A DNA stretch of 64,000 nt, from NCBI GenBank assembly GCA_025677815.1, contig JAIXMP010000038.1, positions 1 to 64,000 on the forward strand. The letters run 5' to 3'. Source of the DNA: Phascolomyces articulosus (taxonomy: Eukaryota; Mucoromycota; Mucoromycetes; Mucorales; Lichtheimiaceae). Numbering within the stretch: position 1 is the stretch's first letter; every line of letters starts with the position of its first letter. A program made the translations under genes and the position numbers. The notes under the pieces were generated by a model. It saw only the letters and a list, made by a program, of their open reading frames with translations, searched no databases and was not told the DNA's origin. Below, one piece after another: positions 35,251 through 48,412 of this stretch.

Positions 35251-35845
35251 ACAGTCATCTTCTTTTTTCATCCAATACCATGTGTAAATACTAGCAATAA
35301 TAAAAAATTGGAAAACCTTTTTTTTTTGAATCTATTTCAAGCATTTGTGGATAGATAATTTAAAAATCACAGAAAAAATATATTGATAATAAATAGATTG
35401 TTTTTGTGTATATATTGATATTTATAAATATAATAAGATCAAGAAAAAAAAATAGCATGAGAAAAGACGAGGGAAAAAAAGTTTACAAAACTTTTTGATG
35501 CGATATTGATAGAATGATTTTTTTTAAAAAAAAAACTGTACAAATGGGATTATAAATTTATAAGGAAGAATCAATAAGAATAAATGGCTAAGAAATACTA
35601 TACAAAAGAAGAAAAAGGAAAGAGGGGAATATGGAGAGGTAGAAAAAACTATTTACTGGATTTTGTTTCTTTTAAACGTGCATAATAAAGAAGCATGGAT
35701 GGTTTGTATGAAAATAAAACTTGTTGATTTTGTGCGTGTAGATAAGTAGAAAGTAAATGTTTAGGAGTTTTTAGTTGTTTTTTTTTTGGGTAGTTAGTGG
35801 TAGTAATACTTTCGTTGTGTAATCATGGTAGCGGCGAATCATCCT
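35251..35845. other. Convergent 3' spacer
   Basis: Between the SSU72 and Rco1-like 3' ends. AT-rich, poly-A/T runs, no gene seen. Confidence 0.6.
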
Positions 35846-38257
35846 CTATCCTGCACGGTTATTGGCATCAGTATTGTCATTGTTATTATCATTGAGAATA
35901 TTCCAGACAGGATTTTTGCTTTTATCTCGTAATATTGATATATAATCGTTCTTTTCTCCAATATCCATTGGTTCAGGATGATGAGAGTGATCATCTTGTC
36001 CATGTTCAGCAGGTGATTGTTGTTCTTCATCATCATCACTTTCCCCACTATCGAGCTAAATATAATTAACCATATATCTTAATAGGTTACCAAATAGAAA
36101 AATCATTAACAATATTTAAATAGCACATTTTCAAAGAATAACTATTTACCATACGAGCAGCACGGGCAAGCATTGCTATACTTCGTTCTTCCTCAGGAAT
36201 TTCCATATCTTCTTGAGCAAACTTTGCTAACACCGACTGAATCTCCGCAATCCCTTCTGAGCACTAATATATAGCGAGCGAATTAGCACTAAGTACAAAC
36301 AATAAATAGTACATAATATACTAGCTCTTTACAATTTTTTTTGTCTTCAAAAAATATTACTTACAATTTGGATGTCTTCTTTAGGTGCGTTTAATTCTTG
36401 TTCGTATAAATCTTGATTTTCAGATGAAATACGTGATAATAAAGTCTTAATTCTAATATAATAATAAATAATAATGAAAGAGTGTTATTATATTTAATGA
36501 TTCACTGGCCCGTCTGTTCCCCACACATTACCCATTTTTTCATCAACAACATGCATGAATCAATGGTTATGTATAATGTGACTTCATATATAAATATATA
36601 TCCAGGATATGTTTCGTCTTTTACCTAGGAAAGCCGAGCTTAAAAGATTCGTATGGTAACCGATATACCGTTTGATTATACTTGATCATAGGATTGCCCT
36701 CAATAATCATATTATTATTGGAAGATTTTTCATCATCTACAGATGATTGTTTTTCTCGACCTTTTTGAGATCCACTTTCTTCTTCATCATCGTCATCTGT
36801 TTCAGCATCGCTACCACCTCCAGGTGGTACAGGATCCATAATGACACTTTGACGTTTTCGACGCATTCGTGGCTATAGCAATGAAATCAATGAAAAAGAT
36901 AAGATTAAGAATTACTATGGGAAGGGAAAAAAGGGAATAGGAAGGAACCGGCGGTTGTTCAAAAATAAATAGGTTCATCACTATCCTTACCAAAACATGT
37001 TCCACATGAGTTGGACACATCCATTTGCGAGCAGGATTTGGCATGGATACCATAGGTGGATCAATACAATCCATATGCCAACTGAGAGGGCAATAATCGC
37101 AAGTAATCATTCGTCCATGAAGTGCACTTTTTCGACATCGAAAACATATAATAATGTTCCCATCAGGGTCCTTTAATCTATGCTCATCATAAATATCCGC
37201 CTGAGGTCCCGATCTAAGTTGGATCCAAATAGGGTGTGGTGTGTAAGTTGATAGAGAATTTTTTAATCATAGTAATAACAATCCATACGCAATATAAATA
37301 ACTTACTTGTGTCGTACAGGCTTTATAGTAGATGAATCAACATATTGCCCTACTTTATCCATGGAAACTATTGTTTTTGGGTTATTTTCAATTCATGAAT
37401 AATAAATTATGGAAAAAAAGATACTTACCGCCTTCAAAATAATTAATCATTTCAATAGGTGGTCGATAGGCAGTAGGATTTCGAGAATCTAAATCTTGTA
37501 ACATTCGATGGAATAATGCAGTGACAGGAGGAAAAGGAGGAGGTGTAGGTACATAATTCTAATTTGATCACATTTGTATAAGTTTTCCATGTTATATATA
37601 TATTGACTATTTAGAAGGAAAGTAAAATTTCAATTTTACCTGACTTTGGCGTTTATGTTCACATTCACGACAATACCATTCACCTTCTAGGTGTTCTACG
37701 TCACTATCATCCATGGGTGGATCCACACAAGTAAAGTGAAAGGCTTTTGGACATGCATCACAGCATAAGAAACGGCCCACAAATCCACAGGAGGAGCAAA
37801 AGTCATTATTCTATAATTTATACATTTATATACAAATGGGTTAAACCCTTTCCCACACAGAGAAACTTTGTTATCAAAAAAGAAAACGCTGATGATTGCA
37901 TTTTTGTTTACTTTGATAGGTGTTACTTCATCATTCGCCGTCGCCGTCGTATTTGATTCTTTATTGTTTCGTCGTTTTAAAGGTCGTTTAGATGTTTCAC
38001 TACATATTATATAATAACAACAATCAATATTTGAGAATGAAACTCATATATTTCACCGATGAAGGTACTCGTAAAAAAGATAGAGAGATATATTACGTTT
38101 CAACTAATTTACGTTTATCAATGGTTGATGATGTTGTTGTTGTATTTGTTGATGGAACAGGGTGATGACCCTCACCAGGAAAATTAGGAGAAATAGAGGA
38201 CGGTGAACGATTAGGTGATGCTGATCGAGTTGCACGACGAGTTGCCATTCGTTTCAT
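35846..38257 (-). CDS. Rco1/PHF12-like double PHD-finger chromatin protein
   Basis: Ten exons: 38097-38257, 37912-37999, 37640-37810, 37429-37558, 37307-37367, 36991-37213, 36625-36872, 36365-36452, 36150-36263 and 35846-36055, 497 residues. PHD1 (about residues 88-135) has CSSCGFVGRFLCCDACPKAF ... HFTCVDPP ... EGEWYCREC; PHD2 (about 230-280) has CFRCRKSALHGRMITCDYCP ... WHMDCIDPP ... WMCPTHVEH. Two PHDs at this spacing with an intervening conserved segment resemble Rco1 of the Rpd3S histone deacetylase complex and animal PHF12. Rpd3S binds methylated H3K36 nucleosomes and suppresses cryptic transcription. The middle and C-terminus are acidic and disordered. Family call good; orthology inferred. 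Confidence 0.85.
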
Positions 38258-39525
38258 GTTTTGGATAAATATATAAAAGCTGGGAATAGAAGGGTAAAAT
38301 AATTAGAGCTGAAAAATTTGGCTATTCCTTCTTATAAACGATTAGTAAATAAATAAAAAATAAAAACATACTTTTTTAGGTAGATAGTAATAATAGAAGT
38401 AACACTAGTAAAGTAGTACTAGGTGAATAATAATAGAATAATAGTACAACTGAAAAAAGCGTTCGTTTAGGAAGTTTTTCTTTCTTTCCTTTGATATCAA
38501 TCAGTTGGCTGGATATCTTTATAGAAATGTGAAATATGTAGATGAATAGATTCACTTCTCTCTTTTTTTTCTTTTTTTTCTATAATATGTATGATACAAT
38601 AAAATGATATTTGTAAGTCTTCAATAATACCAATACCATATTTCCAAATTGTAGTAAAATCCGACACACACCAAAATATAGTATAATAATGATTGAAAAA
38701 CACGACCCCCAATAACTATGTTTTCCTTGTAACTTCAATAAACCAACGCACACACACACACACTCTCTCTCTTATGATAAGGGGTGGAGTATATAAAATA
38801 AAAGCAAGTTGCTGCAAGTTTCTTGTTTGTAAAAAATAATAAAAATAATAATAAAGGGTAGATCGTGTATGGACTAGGGAAAAGGAATCTCGCTAAATTA
38901 CCCTCACACTTCACACCATATTGTCATCGTATATTTCTCCAAATGATAACATACTCTTTCTCATTCCATAGTCATGTATAAAATGACCCTTGGAATATAC
39001 CCATTCTAATATATATAAACCAATAAAATAGAATAAATAAGATAATTTACCTTATAGTAAGTTGTACAAGTGAAAAGAAAGAGAAAGAGTGTAGGGGAAT
39101 ATAGCGACTAAGCTGAGTAAAAAAAAAATAACAATAAGTTCGAGTTATTGAAGAAGAAAAGAAAAGAAAAGAAAATGGGTCGCTCCATCATTTCTAATAA
39201 CTAGAATTTTTTTTTCTTTTACTCTTCCCCGACCTCTTTTTCTTTTTTTTTTTTTTTTTGTGTCAACACGTCTTATCTTTGACCAAAATATAAAACCATT
39301 TAGTAACTGTTAAATAATAATAATATATCAGTTATTAGTATCTATTTCTTCATTTTCAAAAACCTGTTCTTTGTATCATTATCATTATTTATTGAATATT
39401 TTCATCAATAATATAAGTAAACTTATTGATATATGGTAAATCAACTATTATTATTAATAAACAAGCTACATATTTGTATTTATTTCATATGACTACATAA
39501 TTTTTCCTAAATATAATTATTATCG

Positions 39526-39577
<52 letters not shown>

Positions 39578-39599
39578 AAATATGATGCCTTTAAAAACG
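38258..39599. other. Intergenic spacer
   Basis: No supported gene. Contains CA, CT and long T runs; ends in a compound TA/TG microsatellite. Confidence 0.6.
39527..39577. repeat. Compound TA/TG microsatellite
   Basis: TA run followed by a TG run, just 3' of the BRCT gene's stop codon. Confidence 0.9.
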
Positions 39600-40904
39600 C
39601 TATTTCTTTTGTCTTGAAATTCGTCGAGTACTAGACGAAGGTAATGTTGTCGTTACTCGGCGGCGATTGGATGTTGAGGATCCAGCAGCTGCTTCTTTGG
39701 GTGGTGATGATAGCAATAATGATATATCATCATTGTTATAAAAAGATTGTTCACCATACCAAACTTGCATTCTTTCTTCAGTTCCCAAATAGCCAACTTG
39801 TAAATCATCTGTTCCAAGTGATGATGATCCTATCTCTTCATGTGTTTCAGATGTTTGTTGTTGGTGAGGATGCTGATGATATTGCTGTTGCTGTTGCTGT
39901 TGTTGTTGCTGTTTTCGTTCTTTGGATTCTTTTACAGCCTGTAGGATTTTTGATATAGCGGCAGATCTTTTTTCTTTTCTTCGTAATAAAACTTCATCCT
40001 CTTCATCATCATTTTGTTGCTGTCCATCTGCTTGCGATTGCGTAGGTGAATCAGGTGGTTGCTGTGCATTTTGAATACTTTGCTCTTCGTCATAATATTC
40101 AGCGGAAGGAACATGTTGGTCTCCTTCACCTTCATCGTCTGTAGTATGATCATCTTCTTGATGCTGTCGTCGTCGTCGGACTTCTTCTGGTTGGTTCTCC
40201 TCTTCCTCTTCTTCATCCGATGAAACTTGATAAACTTTTGGATCGATTTGAAATGGATTATCATCATCATCTTGTTTCTTGATTTTTCGATTCTTTTTTA
40301 CATGATTTTCATCCTCTTCTTCCTCAAGTTGATAAGACAGTCGGTGAGCTACACGACTTGGATCCGTATCAAAAGGATAATAGGATTCACCTAATCGTTT
40401 CTTTTGTTCATAACAATCCATAACCCATTGAGGTGATACCAATCGCTTACATGCACCTAGTGCTTGCGTGACAAGTCTGGGAACTCTTGTGTGTGATGAT
40501 TGTTGTTTGCTGGTTCCTGCTGTTGTGATAGGAGAATGGACTACATGCGTAACGCGCTTGTTCATAGCCTCCGACGTCTCTGCTCCCATCGCTATTGCTA
40601 ATTGACACAATCGTTGTGCTTCCCATAACTGTCGATCAATGACCATCACTACACCTTTCAATACATGGGCTCGTTCTGTAGAAGAAACAGGTTCATGATC
40701 AGAATCTTCGAGACTACTTAAATCCATGGTAGTAGTTGTTGGAAATGAACGATTGCCTGTTGTCGTTATAGGTTGTTGTTGAGATAAACCACGTCGTGGT
40801 CTTTTTCTTTGTTGTACTAATGAAGGGCCTTTTCTTTTTCCTGTGCTTTGAATGGGCCTTTTGAATTTGAACGATTCTGCTGTTATATCTTGACTTGGTG
40901 GCAT
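39600..40904 (-). CDS. BRCT-domain protein with acidic, Gln-rich tail
   Basis: Single exon, 434 residues from MPPSQDITAESF. An in-frame upstream extension exists, but this ATG begins a sensible basic N-terminus. Residues about 85-185 form one BRCT repeat: LKGVVMVIDRQL (first strand), a helix with ERAH/CQLAIAMGAE, KRVTHVVHSP, and KRLVSPQWVMDCYEQKKRL with the signature tryptophan. After it come acidic and basic low-complexity stretches, a Q10 tract coded by mixed CAA/CAG, a compact segment LGTEERMQVWYGEQSF that looks conserved, and a Ser/Arg-rich end. BRCT domains bind phosphoproteins in DNA-damage and replication signalling. The precise family is not recognised. Confidence 0.75.
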   Translation of the reverse strand: MPPSQDITAESFKFKRPIQSTGKRKGPSLVQQRKRPRRGLSQQQPITTTGNRSFPTTTTMDLSSLEDSDHEPVSSTERAHVLKGVVMVIDRQLWEAQRLCQLAIAMGAETSEAMNKRVTHVVHSPITTAGTSKQQSSHTRVPRLVTQALGACKRLVSPQWVMDCYEQKKRLGESYYPFDTDPSRVAHRLSYQLEEEEDENHVKKNRKIKKQDDDDNPFQIDPKVYQVSSDEEEEEENQPEEVRRRRQHQEDDHTTDDEGEGDQHVPSAEYYDEEQSIQNAQQPPDSPTQSQADGQQQNDDEEDEVLLRRKEKRSAAISKILQAVKESKERKQQQQQQQQQQYHQHPHQQQTSETHEEIGSSSLGTDDLQVGYLGTEERMQVWYGEQSFYNNDDISLLLSSPPKEAAAGSSTSNRRRVTTTLPSSSTRRISRQKK

Positions 40905-41111
40905 GGTATATGAAAGTATGATAATAGTTGGAGAAAACAATAGAAAAAAGAGATGCGCAGCTTTTTTTTTTCTCAACCAAACCAAAACTGGTAACTGCTC
41001 TTTTTTTTTTGAATAAGCGCAACACAATAATTTTTGTTTTACATTTGTATCATGTCTTTTTTAATTACAATTTGGTATTCTTTTTCTTTCTTTTATATAT
41101 ATATATATCTA

Positions 41112-44100
41112 TTATAAATCAACGAGTTGATGTTTGATGGAGGAGGAGGAAGAAGAAGGGGATAAAGAAGAACCAAGTCCAATCTCTGTACCAGCAATTT
41201 GTAAACAATCGCGTATTAAACCAACAACAGTGGGATCATCGCATGTAATCATTCTACATAATGTCGGATATAAGTAAAACAAATGTCCCCTTGGTCCAGA
41301 CAAGAGAAGTTGTCTTGCAGTGCCTTTATCCTCTTCCTTGCATAAAAGGATATCATGTTGAAGTTTAAGATCTAATGATTGCCTTAAAAAGAAAAGCATT
41401 TCTTCTTTTCGTACCCTAAAAACATGATATAAATCATATGGAAAAGTTCGGTTGGTATGAGTTAATAATAATGATCATGCCCCAATTTGAAATAATAAAG
41501 AGAGGATTATATAGTATATAACAAGAAAAAAATATAAGGGTTATTAAGAAAAACTCTTCTTGCTATTATAATAAAATATAATATAGCAGGCAGAGTACTA
41601 AGCTTCTCACCCCATCAAGTACCTTGGAAACGGGCAACGTCCCAATAAAGGTTCATCCGCTGTGTAATTTCGTAGTATAGTCTCACAACGCTCTAACAGA
41701 ATTGGTATGGCTACACGAGCAATTCTTTTTCGTACTTCTAAGTGATCTAATATAGATTAAAAAATGAGTATATATCAGTAAAAATAAATGTGGTGTGGCT
41801 GTGAAAAAATAGAGCGTGTTTTATGGCAAGAACTTTTACCTTGTTTTTCAGCAGAACATAATACAAAAAGTGTTTTCAATGCAGCATAGGCAAATGATTC
41901 CTTCATGACGGGTACAATAGTACCTGTAGTACCAATTATATCACCAGATCGTTCACGCACCATTGCTCTGGATTCATTTTCAATAGCAAGTTCCTTAGTA
42001 GCTATCTCCTCTTCAGTTTCTAAAGCATCTCTACTTCGATGTGAACTACTTTCATCGACATAATACAACCGTGAACTTTGATGTACAATATCCACCAATT
42101 TTTCAATCAATTCATCTGGTACACGAGGTTCACCAAGATAGATAACAATATCATTCTGAATAACGCTTAACACAGAGATATCAAAATGCTCGTCTACATC
42201 TAATTCTTCGATCGTCATATTTGAAGGTGGTGTACTACATATGATTAATTAATACGATTTTAGTAAAAAAATAATTCTCGTCCATTTAAAATTATGACCC
42301 AGTTATGTATTACCTTGGTGATAATAAACTACCATGGAAAATATCAATAAGCGTTCGCCATACACCAATAAATCTATCCAAAGGAACTTCTGTAAACGTT
42401 TTTTTTTTATAAAATTATATTTAGTCAGAAAGTTAAAGTTATATATTACAATGCACGAATCGAAAAATTGTTCATTTACCTTCACTAAATTTATGTAATT
42501 TTTCTAAACCCAAACGCAACACTTCAAGTAACCCAGTTGTTGCCAATTTCCATAATGGTGTCTTGTCATCGCCATGTTTATATGAAGGAGGACAATCATA
42601 TTTTAACTTCATGGGTAATCCAAATGCACCAATCATACGTTCAAAAACACCTTCGGAATACAAAGACAAGTTATTGATATGCTTTTGGAACATGTCCACC
42701 ACCATTTTACTTGCTTGTTTATTCAAAGCAATATAAGTGACAGTAGAATAACGTCGTTGTTGAGGTGATAAAGAAGCTAATCCAGATTTCGTCGTTGTAG
42801 GCTTTTCCTCTTGTTGCTGTTGAGGGCTCATGAAAGCCAAAGTCATGTATTCTGAGAGATCACGTAATACAAGTGGAGGTATGCCTGGTTTATCCATGTC
42901 AAGCACTTGAATTACATTCAATGCAGCTTCTTGTAATGGAGATAAATGATCGGTATCTGGTCGATATTGTTGGCTTGTTGAATAAACAAGGACATTCTTA
43001 AGAACACCCAATAAACTCTCAGCATCATTGAGATTAAATGTAGATGCAATCACTTTGTAAAGATCCGTAAACATATTGACATAGGCAGTCAACATATCTT
43101 GTGAAAAATCGTTGGAAATAGGTGTCATACTCGAAGAAGATAATGAAAGTGTCAATAGGTGAAGCTCTGCGTCCAATTCCTTGACTCTTCGTGTTGCAAT
43201 AGATTCATCATGGCGATCTTGTTCTTCTTCATCTTCACTATCTTCTCCTTTATGCTGTTTATGATTATCCTCTTGGACTATCATACTTTCACCAATTACC
43301 AACCAAGACTCCCAAGCACTACGCCAAAGGGAAGCGATATCTTGCTTTCTTCCAGTCGTTTCATCCTGCACCGGTTGTTGTGATACAATGTTTTGGAAAC
43401 TCCTGACACTAGCCAACGAGACTTCTTGACTGGATCGAAGACACGAATCCTCCAAATGAGCAAGTAAAAGTGACCACGCACGTTCAAACTTGGGTAATAT
43501 GTACAATTTGTCCAAGAAATCTCGGAAGATACCCGATAAACCGGTCAAGACCAGTACTTTGGTTTCATCCCATTGTTTATCAGCTGTGTCACGCGAATGA
43601 TGCAACATGAATCCAGAAGAGTCACGATCATCCTTGGAAAGTGATTTTTGACCTTGTTGTGCTTGCATGAGACGGATGGCACGAATCGAAGACATTTTAA
43701 TAGCATCCAAAAGTGGGAACAAAACTTCCCAAATACATGCACTCCATAAATGTTGGTTCAGTACACTACCATTCATCATGATGGTACGGAAAAGTGTTTG
43801 ATTAGCACCATTGCGTACTTCAGGTCGTGGATCAGTACAAATATGAGACAATTGAAGTAACAATAGCATCCATAAAATGCTTAATGTGGTGGATTCTTTT
43901 TCTGTGCTGAGTGGTTGATCTATATTTAACCAATGTTTTTCAATAGGTGTATTATCATCATCGATAGGAACATCTTCGTCATTGTCATCCTCGGTGTGCT
44001 TATTACTATCCACATCATCATGGCCACCTGATTTCTTTCTTGTCAAATTGAGTCGTTTGGTTTGGATAAAGTCAGAAAGGTTCCATAATAAACCGATGGC

Positions 44101-47100
44101 TGTGAGACTAATATTAACATCCTCATTCTGCATACCAAATGCACCCAAAGTAGCAATACATTGACGTAAACAATCGGGTGACAAGAGTGATAAAAAGTCA
44201 GTACAAATGAGTTGAAGACTGGCAAATGCTACCTTAATCAAACCACTTGGATGATGTTTGGCATTAGATGTTGTTGCTGCTGTTGTTCCTGTAAAATTAC
44301 TATTGGTTCGCAAAGAGGAAGTAGTGGTGTCAATACTTGTACGCTCCATCCGTGTATCATCTTCATTGTGTGCACTTTTGACATCTGTATCATTATCATC
44401 GTAATTTCCATTGAATTGTTGATGACTAGACGATGGTGGTGCTATTGTCACATGCTTGACCATTTCAAAAATAAGGCCCCATCCACATGTAAATGAGTGA
44501 CCAGATGTCTGTAATAACTTGTTGAGTGTTTCAAGACCTGTTTGTTGCACTTCTGTAAATGCCTTGAATTTTTCACCTTCATTATTGCTATTAAATAGGG
44601 GGGATTCTCCTTTGGCAGGCATATAGTTGATACATTGATTCAATGCTGTCAAAAGTCGGATTTGTAATTTTTCGTCAGGTTCTTTGTGTTCGGATAGACT
44701 GAAATCCATGGCCGTAATGATGATATCAGCAATTGATTCGCAACATTGGGTACGGATCGTAGATGGTGTACCAGGATAATTGGCTGTAGCAATAAGATGG
44801 GTGGTGATCAAATCCCAAGTACCTGGATCTCTATCTGGGTTGATTAGACGACCCATATCCAAAGTGGAAATATATCGTAATTTTTCAATAGCAAAGGATG
44901 TTTTGTTGAAAATTTTCTAATAAAAAGCAATTTTTCCAATATGAGATACTATTGAGCGACTCGAGGTATTTTTTTTTTAAAAAAAAAAGAATTCTTACAG
45001 CGCGTGATGATTTAGTGGAAGGTAAAGATTCCTCTTCTTGAGATGGTAAACCACTTGCTTCGGAACTGAGTCGACACAATGCAACAGTAAACGCGTTGAA
45101 TGCACCATCATCCAAAAATCGACTGTTTTCAAATAGTCGATTCAATGATCCATGAATAATTGCGATATGATCAGCATCCATGAGTTGACTGGTGCTTGGC
45201 TGATCTGCTTTACATAAATAACGATAAAAAAGAGTTACAAATGGGATTATTATTTCTTGTACTCATATCACTCTAAATAAACCGCTAAGGAAGAAAGACT
45301 TACTTGATGTAGGATTCACCTGTGTAGCAACAGAGGAAACTGTTGCTGCTGTACCTGATAACGTACGTCTTACACTGGGTGGGCCAGGTTCTCTAGCACC
45401 AGGTGCTGTTCCCTTGGGTGTAGGTCGATTAAACAACAAGAAATCTGCCTGCTGCAACGTTTCCAAAATAAGATACCACGAAGGACCCAGGACACCACCC
45501 AAAAACATGGCAATATTGAGTAAAACACGTAAACTGTACAAATTTTTGTCACTTAAAACAATATTGGCCAACACTTGTTGTTGCTGCACAGGCAAATCGG
45601 AATAAGCAATGGCCATGGTGGCTGTAGAAACATTGGTTGCAATACTTGTTGAACTACCTGTGTTTTTGTTGGAAAATAATCCTGACGATAAAACGGGTGC
45701 AGCTGGAATGGCATCTTTACACAAATTGGTCAAGAAGGCATCACGAGGAACGATTAAATCCAAGACACCACATACATTTGTAAAGTTTTGGTAGGATCGC
45801 ATGGTACTTTGGAATAATTCTTCGTCAAGATTGGCGGACAGATAAAATGACATGGCAGCCAAAAGACCGGGCCAAGCAACATTGGCCATATCTGTAATCA
45901 AAGCCAAATCACGTTTGGCGTTGCTGTCATTGGAGGACGATGATGATGGATCAGGTGTGGTAGATCTTTGCTGTAGTTGACGTTCATTATTTATAGATTT
46001 GATGGTAGAACTACTGAGGCTTCGTACACTACCAGCTGCAAAACGAGGAAGTGCAAATCCTGCTAATCCATCAGCAATAGCATTAAGGCATACAGCAGCG
46101 AGATAAAATATATATGTTTCTGGAATCGTAGGTGGATCTGCTTTATCTAATTGATCAATACTAGATATATATAATGATAGATAGTTCAATGTGAGAAAGA
46201 CTGTGTTCCTTGTATTTTTCTCCATATACATCAAAAATCAAAACATTTTTCAAAATTCGGTTTGTACCACGTTACCATTGTATCCGCATTGTCGATCCAC
46301 TTCCACTTAAACATGGACTACCAGCTTCATTCCCAGTAAAAGGGGTACCACCCGTACCATGCAACGAATAGCTACTCGCTCCTGCACCATGATCAATACT
46401 ATCTCGACCGCCCTGTGTTGCTCCAATTAATTGAGGTCTTTCCGTTGCTAATCGTCCAAATCCTGTAATCATATCACGGAATACATTGGTGGAGCTACCT
46501 TGTCGATCATACCACTTGTAGATCGAGCAGAGTAGGAGGGGATCACCACAAACACCTCGAAATATTTCCATTGCTAAAACACGTTGCCAATGTGGGTTTT
46601 CTGGTTCAAGAATCTTGACAAACATGGATAAAAATATCTCACACTCTGTCACCTATAATCACACCATATCAATATAAGAAACCCTTTTGTGAAATCCATA
46701 GTCAAACCGAATTCAAATCCTTCCCTTCATTACTTACCAAAATCTCACTAAATTGCTTGATTAATATATATACAACTCGAGTCAATCGCATCGTTTGTGG
46801 AAATTCGTGTTTTTCGGAAAAGTGTTTAATAATAAGTGGACATACGCGTTCACGTAGCAATGAACTCAATTCATTATGCTAAAAAAAAAATAGATTGAAG
46901 AATTAAAATTCAGTTATACATTTCTAATAAAAATATATGGTGATCTTTTTTTCATCTTACCTCACGGAATAAAGTGTAATGGTTCGTTAAAACACTTTCA
47001 ATTAATTCTAATCCGAATGTTTTTGATAAGTGATTCAGTCGAAGGAATTCAGGTGGTTCATTGTTTGTCAATAAACATAAATCTTGGAATAAATAATAAG

Positions 47101-48412
47101 CATCTTTGGCACATGGACGTAATGATAAAGAATCACCAGAACTTAATTGGATATCTAATACACAGATATATAAATATTTGGCTTCTCTAATATAAACCAT
47201 ACCCTTGCCCTTACCCTTCACCATCCAAACTAAAATATCACCCTATCCAATGAATCATTTTACCATGCTTTGGTTCGTCCTCTGTTGCTTCTTGTGCATC
47301 CTCTCGTGTTACTTTATCAAATACAAAAATTACCAATTGTCGCAACGTTGCAGCAGCTGTATTATTAACAACAACAATTTTTGAATCTTGAAGACGAAAA
47401 CAAATGAGTAATGCCTGTCGAGAAATGTTCATTTACGGATTAGCAAAAGAAAAAAACCGATCCATAGGTATATCCTTTCTCCTTCTCTCTCCCAATCGTC
47501 CTTGTATATCACATCAAAAAAATCCTGCTTTACCTCTGCTAAAACATCATCATGAACACTTCGATAATTCGTCAATAGTGGAAGAACTGTTTGTAATATT
47601 TTCAATTGTATTTCAACACCGTGGACGCTAATATCGGTTAATTTACGTAAAATCGTCCTTACAGAAGTCTAAAAATCATCCCCCCCAAAAAAAAAGTAGC
47701 ATATCTTCTATTAGTCCATGTGTTAATTATACAACAATCCTCTATAATCCACCTTTTTTTCGAATCCATCCAATCTCCCTTCCAACCTTCCATTATTCCC
47801 TTTTACAATATATACCTCTGGTATGGCATGAAAAGATATAAGCTTTTGTATACAACCTATGGCAATAGTAACTAATTTGACTTGTTTTGTTTCACAGGCT
47901 AAAACAAATGGCCTCAGCGCATCTTCTGATTTTGATAATTCTGTTTTTGGATAAAAATAGTTTTTTAGAGAGAAAAGAGGTATGATAGAGAGAACATGAG
48001 ATCAAACCATAATTACAATAATAGTAATAACAACAATAATAATTAAAATGGATGATAAAAATAGGTTTATTTGTTAATAGTTACCATTAGCAATATTATA
48101 ACCAGGACGTTCTTTAAAACTTCTCAAGATAGCACTAAGTCTTTCCGCAGCCTAATGCATAAATTTATGAGTTAATTTTTGGTTGCGAATAAAAAAAAAG
48201 GGGGGGGAGAAAGAAACGGCAAAGAAACAGAGAAAAAGGACAAAAAAGAAAACCCAGTGGTAATGAAAAAGGTGTCAAATTTTAATTTTTCTTTTTCATT
48301 TAAAAAATATATAAAAAGTTCCATTTACTTCTTTAATTTCAGGGTGTTTTCTTCGAGCTTCACTGGATAAAGACAAAAGTTCGGTTTGTAGAAATGGTGT
48401 TAGGCCGCTCAT
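41112..48412 (-). CDS. MON2: MON2/Ysl2 Golgi-endosome trafficking scaffold
   Basis: Fifteen exons: 48329-48412, 48085-48151, 47816-47940, 47534-47668, 47264-47414, 46961-47154, 46738-46878, 46276-46652, 45304-46160, 44999-45207, 42480-44916, 42314-42389, 41840-42234, 41623-41746 and 41112-41415; phases all agree, about 1891 residues (human MON2 about 1717). Family landmarks: [22 protein letters not shown] ... [58 protein letters not shown] and [14 protein letters not shown]2 is a HEAT-repeat relative of large Arf GEFs that lacks Sec7 activity and works with Dop1 and the flippase Neo1 in endosome-to-Golgi retrieval. Extra length lies in Asn/Asp/Ser-rich loops. An in-frame run inside one intron (47155-47263) was excluded as non-conserved. 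Confidence 0.95.

Noticed and set aside
39890..39920. CAG/CAA tract as an unstable expansion
   Set aside because: The Q10 tract is coded by mixed codons and is ordinary low complexity for these genes.
47155..47263. In-frame extension [20 protein letters not shown] at a MON2 exon
   Set aside because: It would insert non-family sequence before [11 protein letters not shown]; a GTAAAA/TATTAG intron removes it cleanly and keeps phase.
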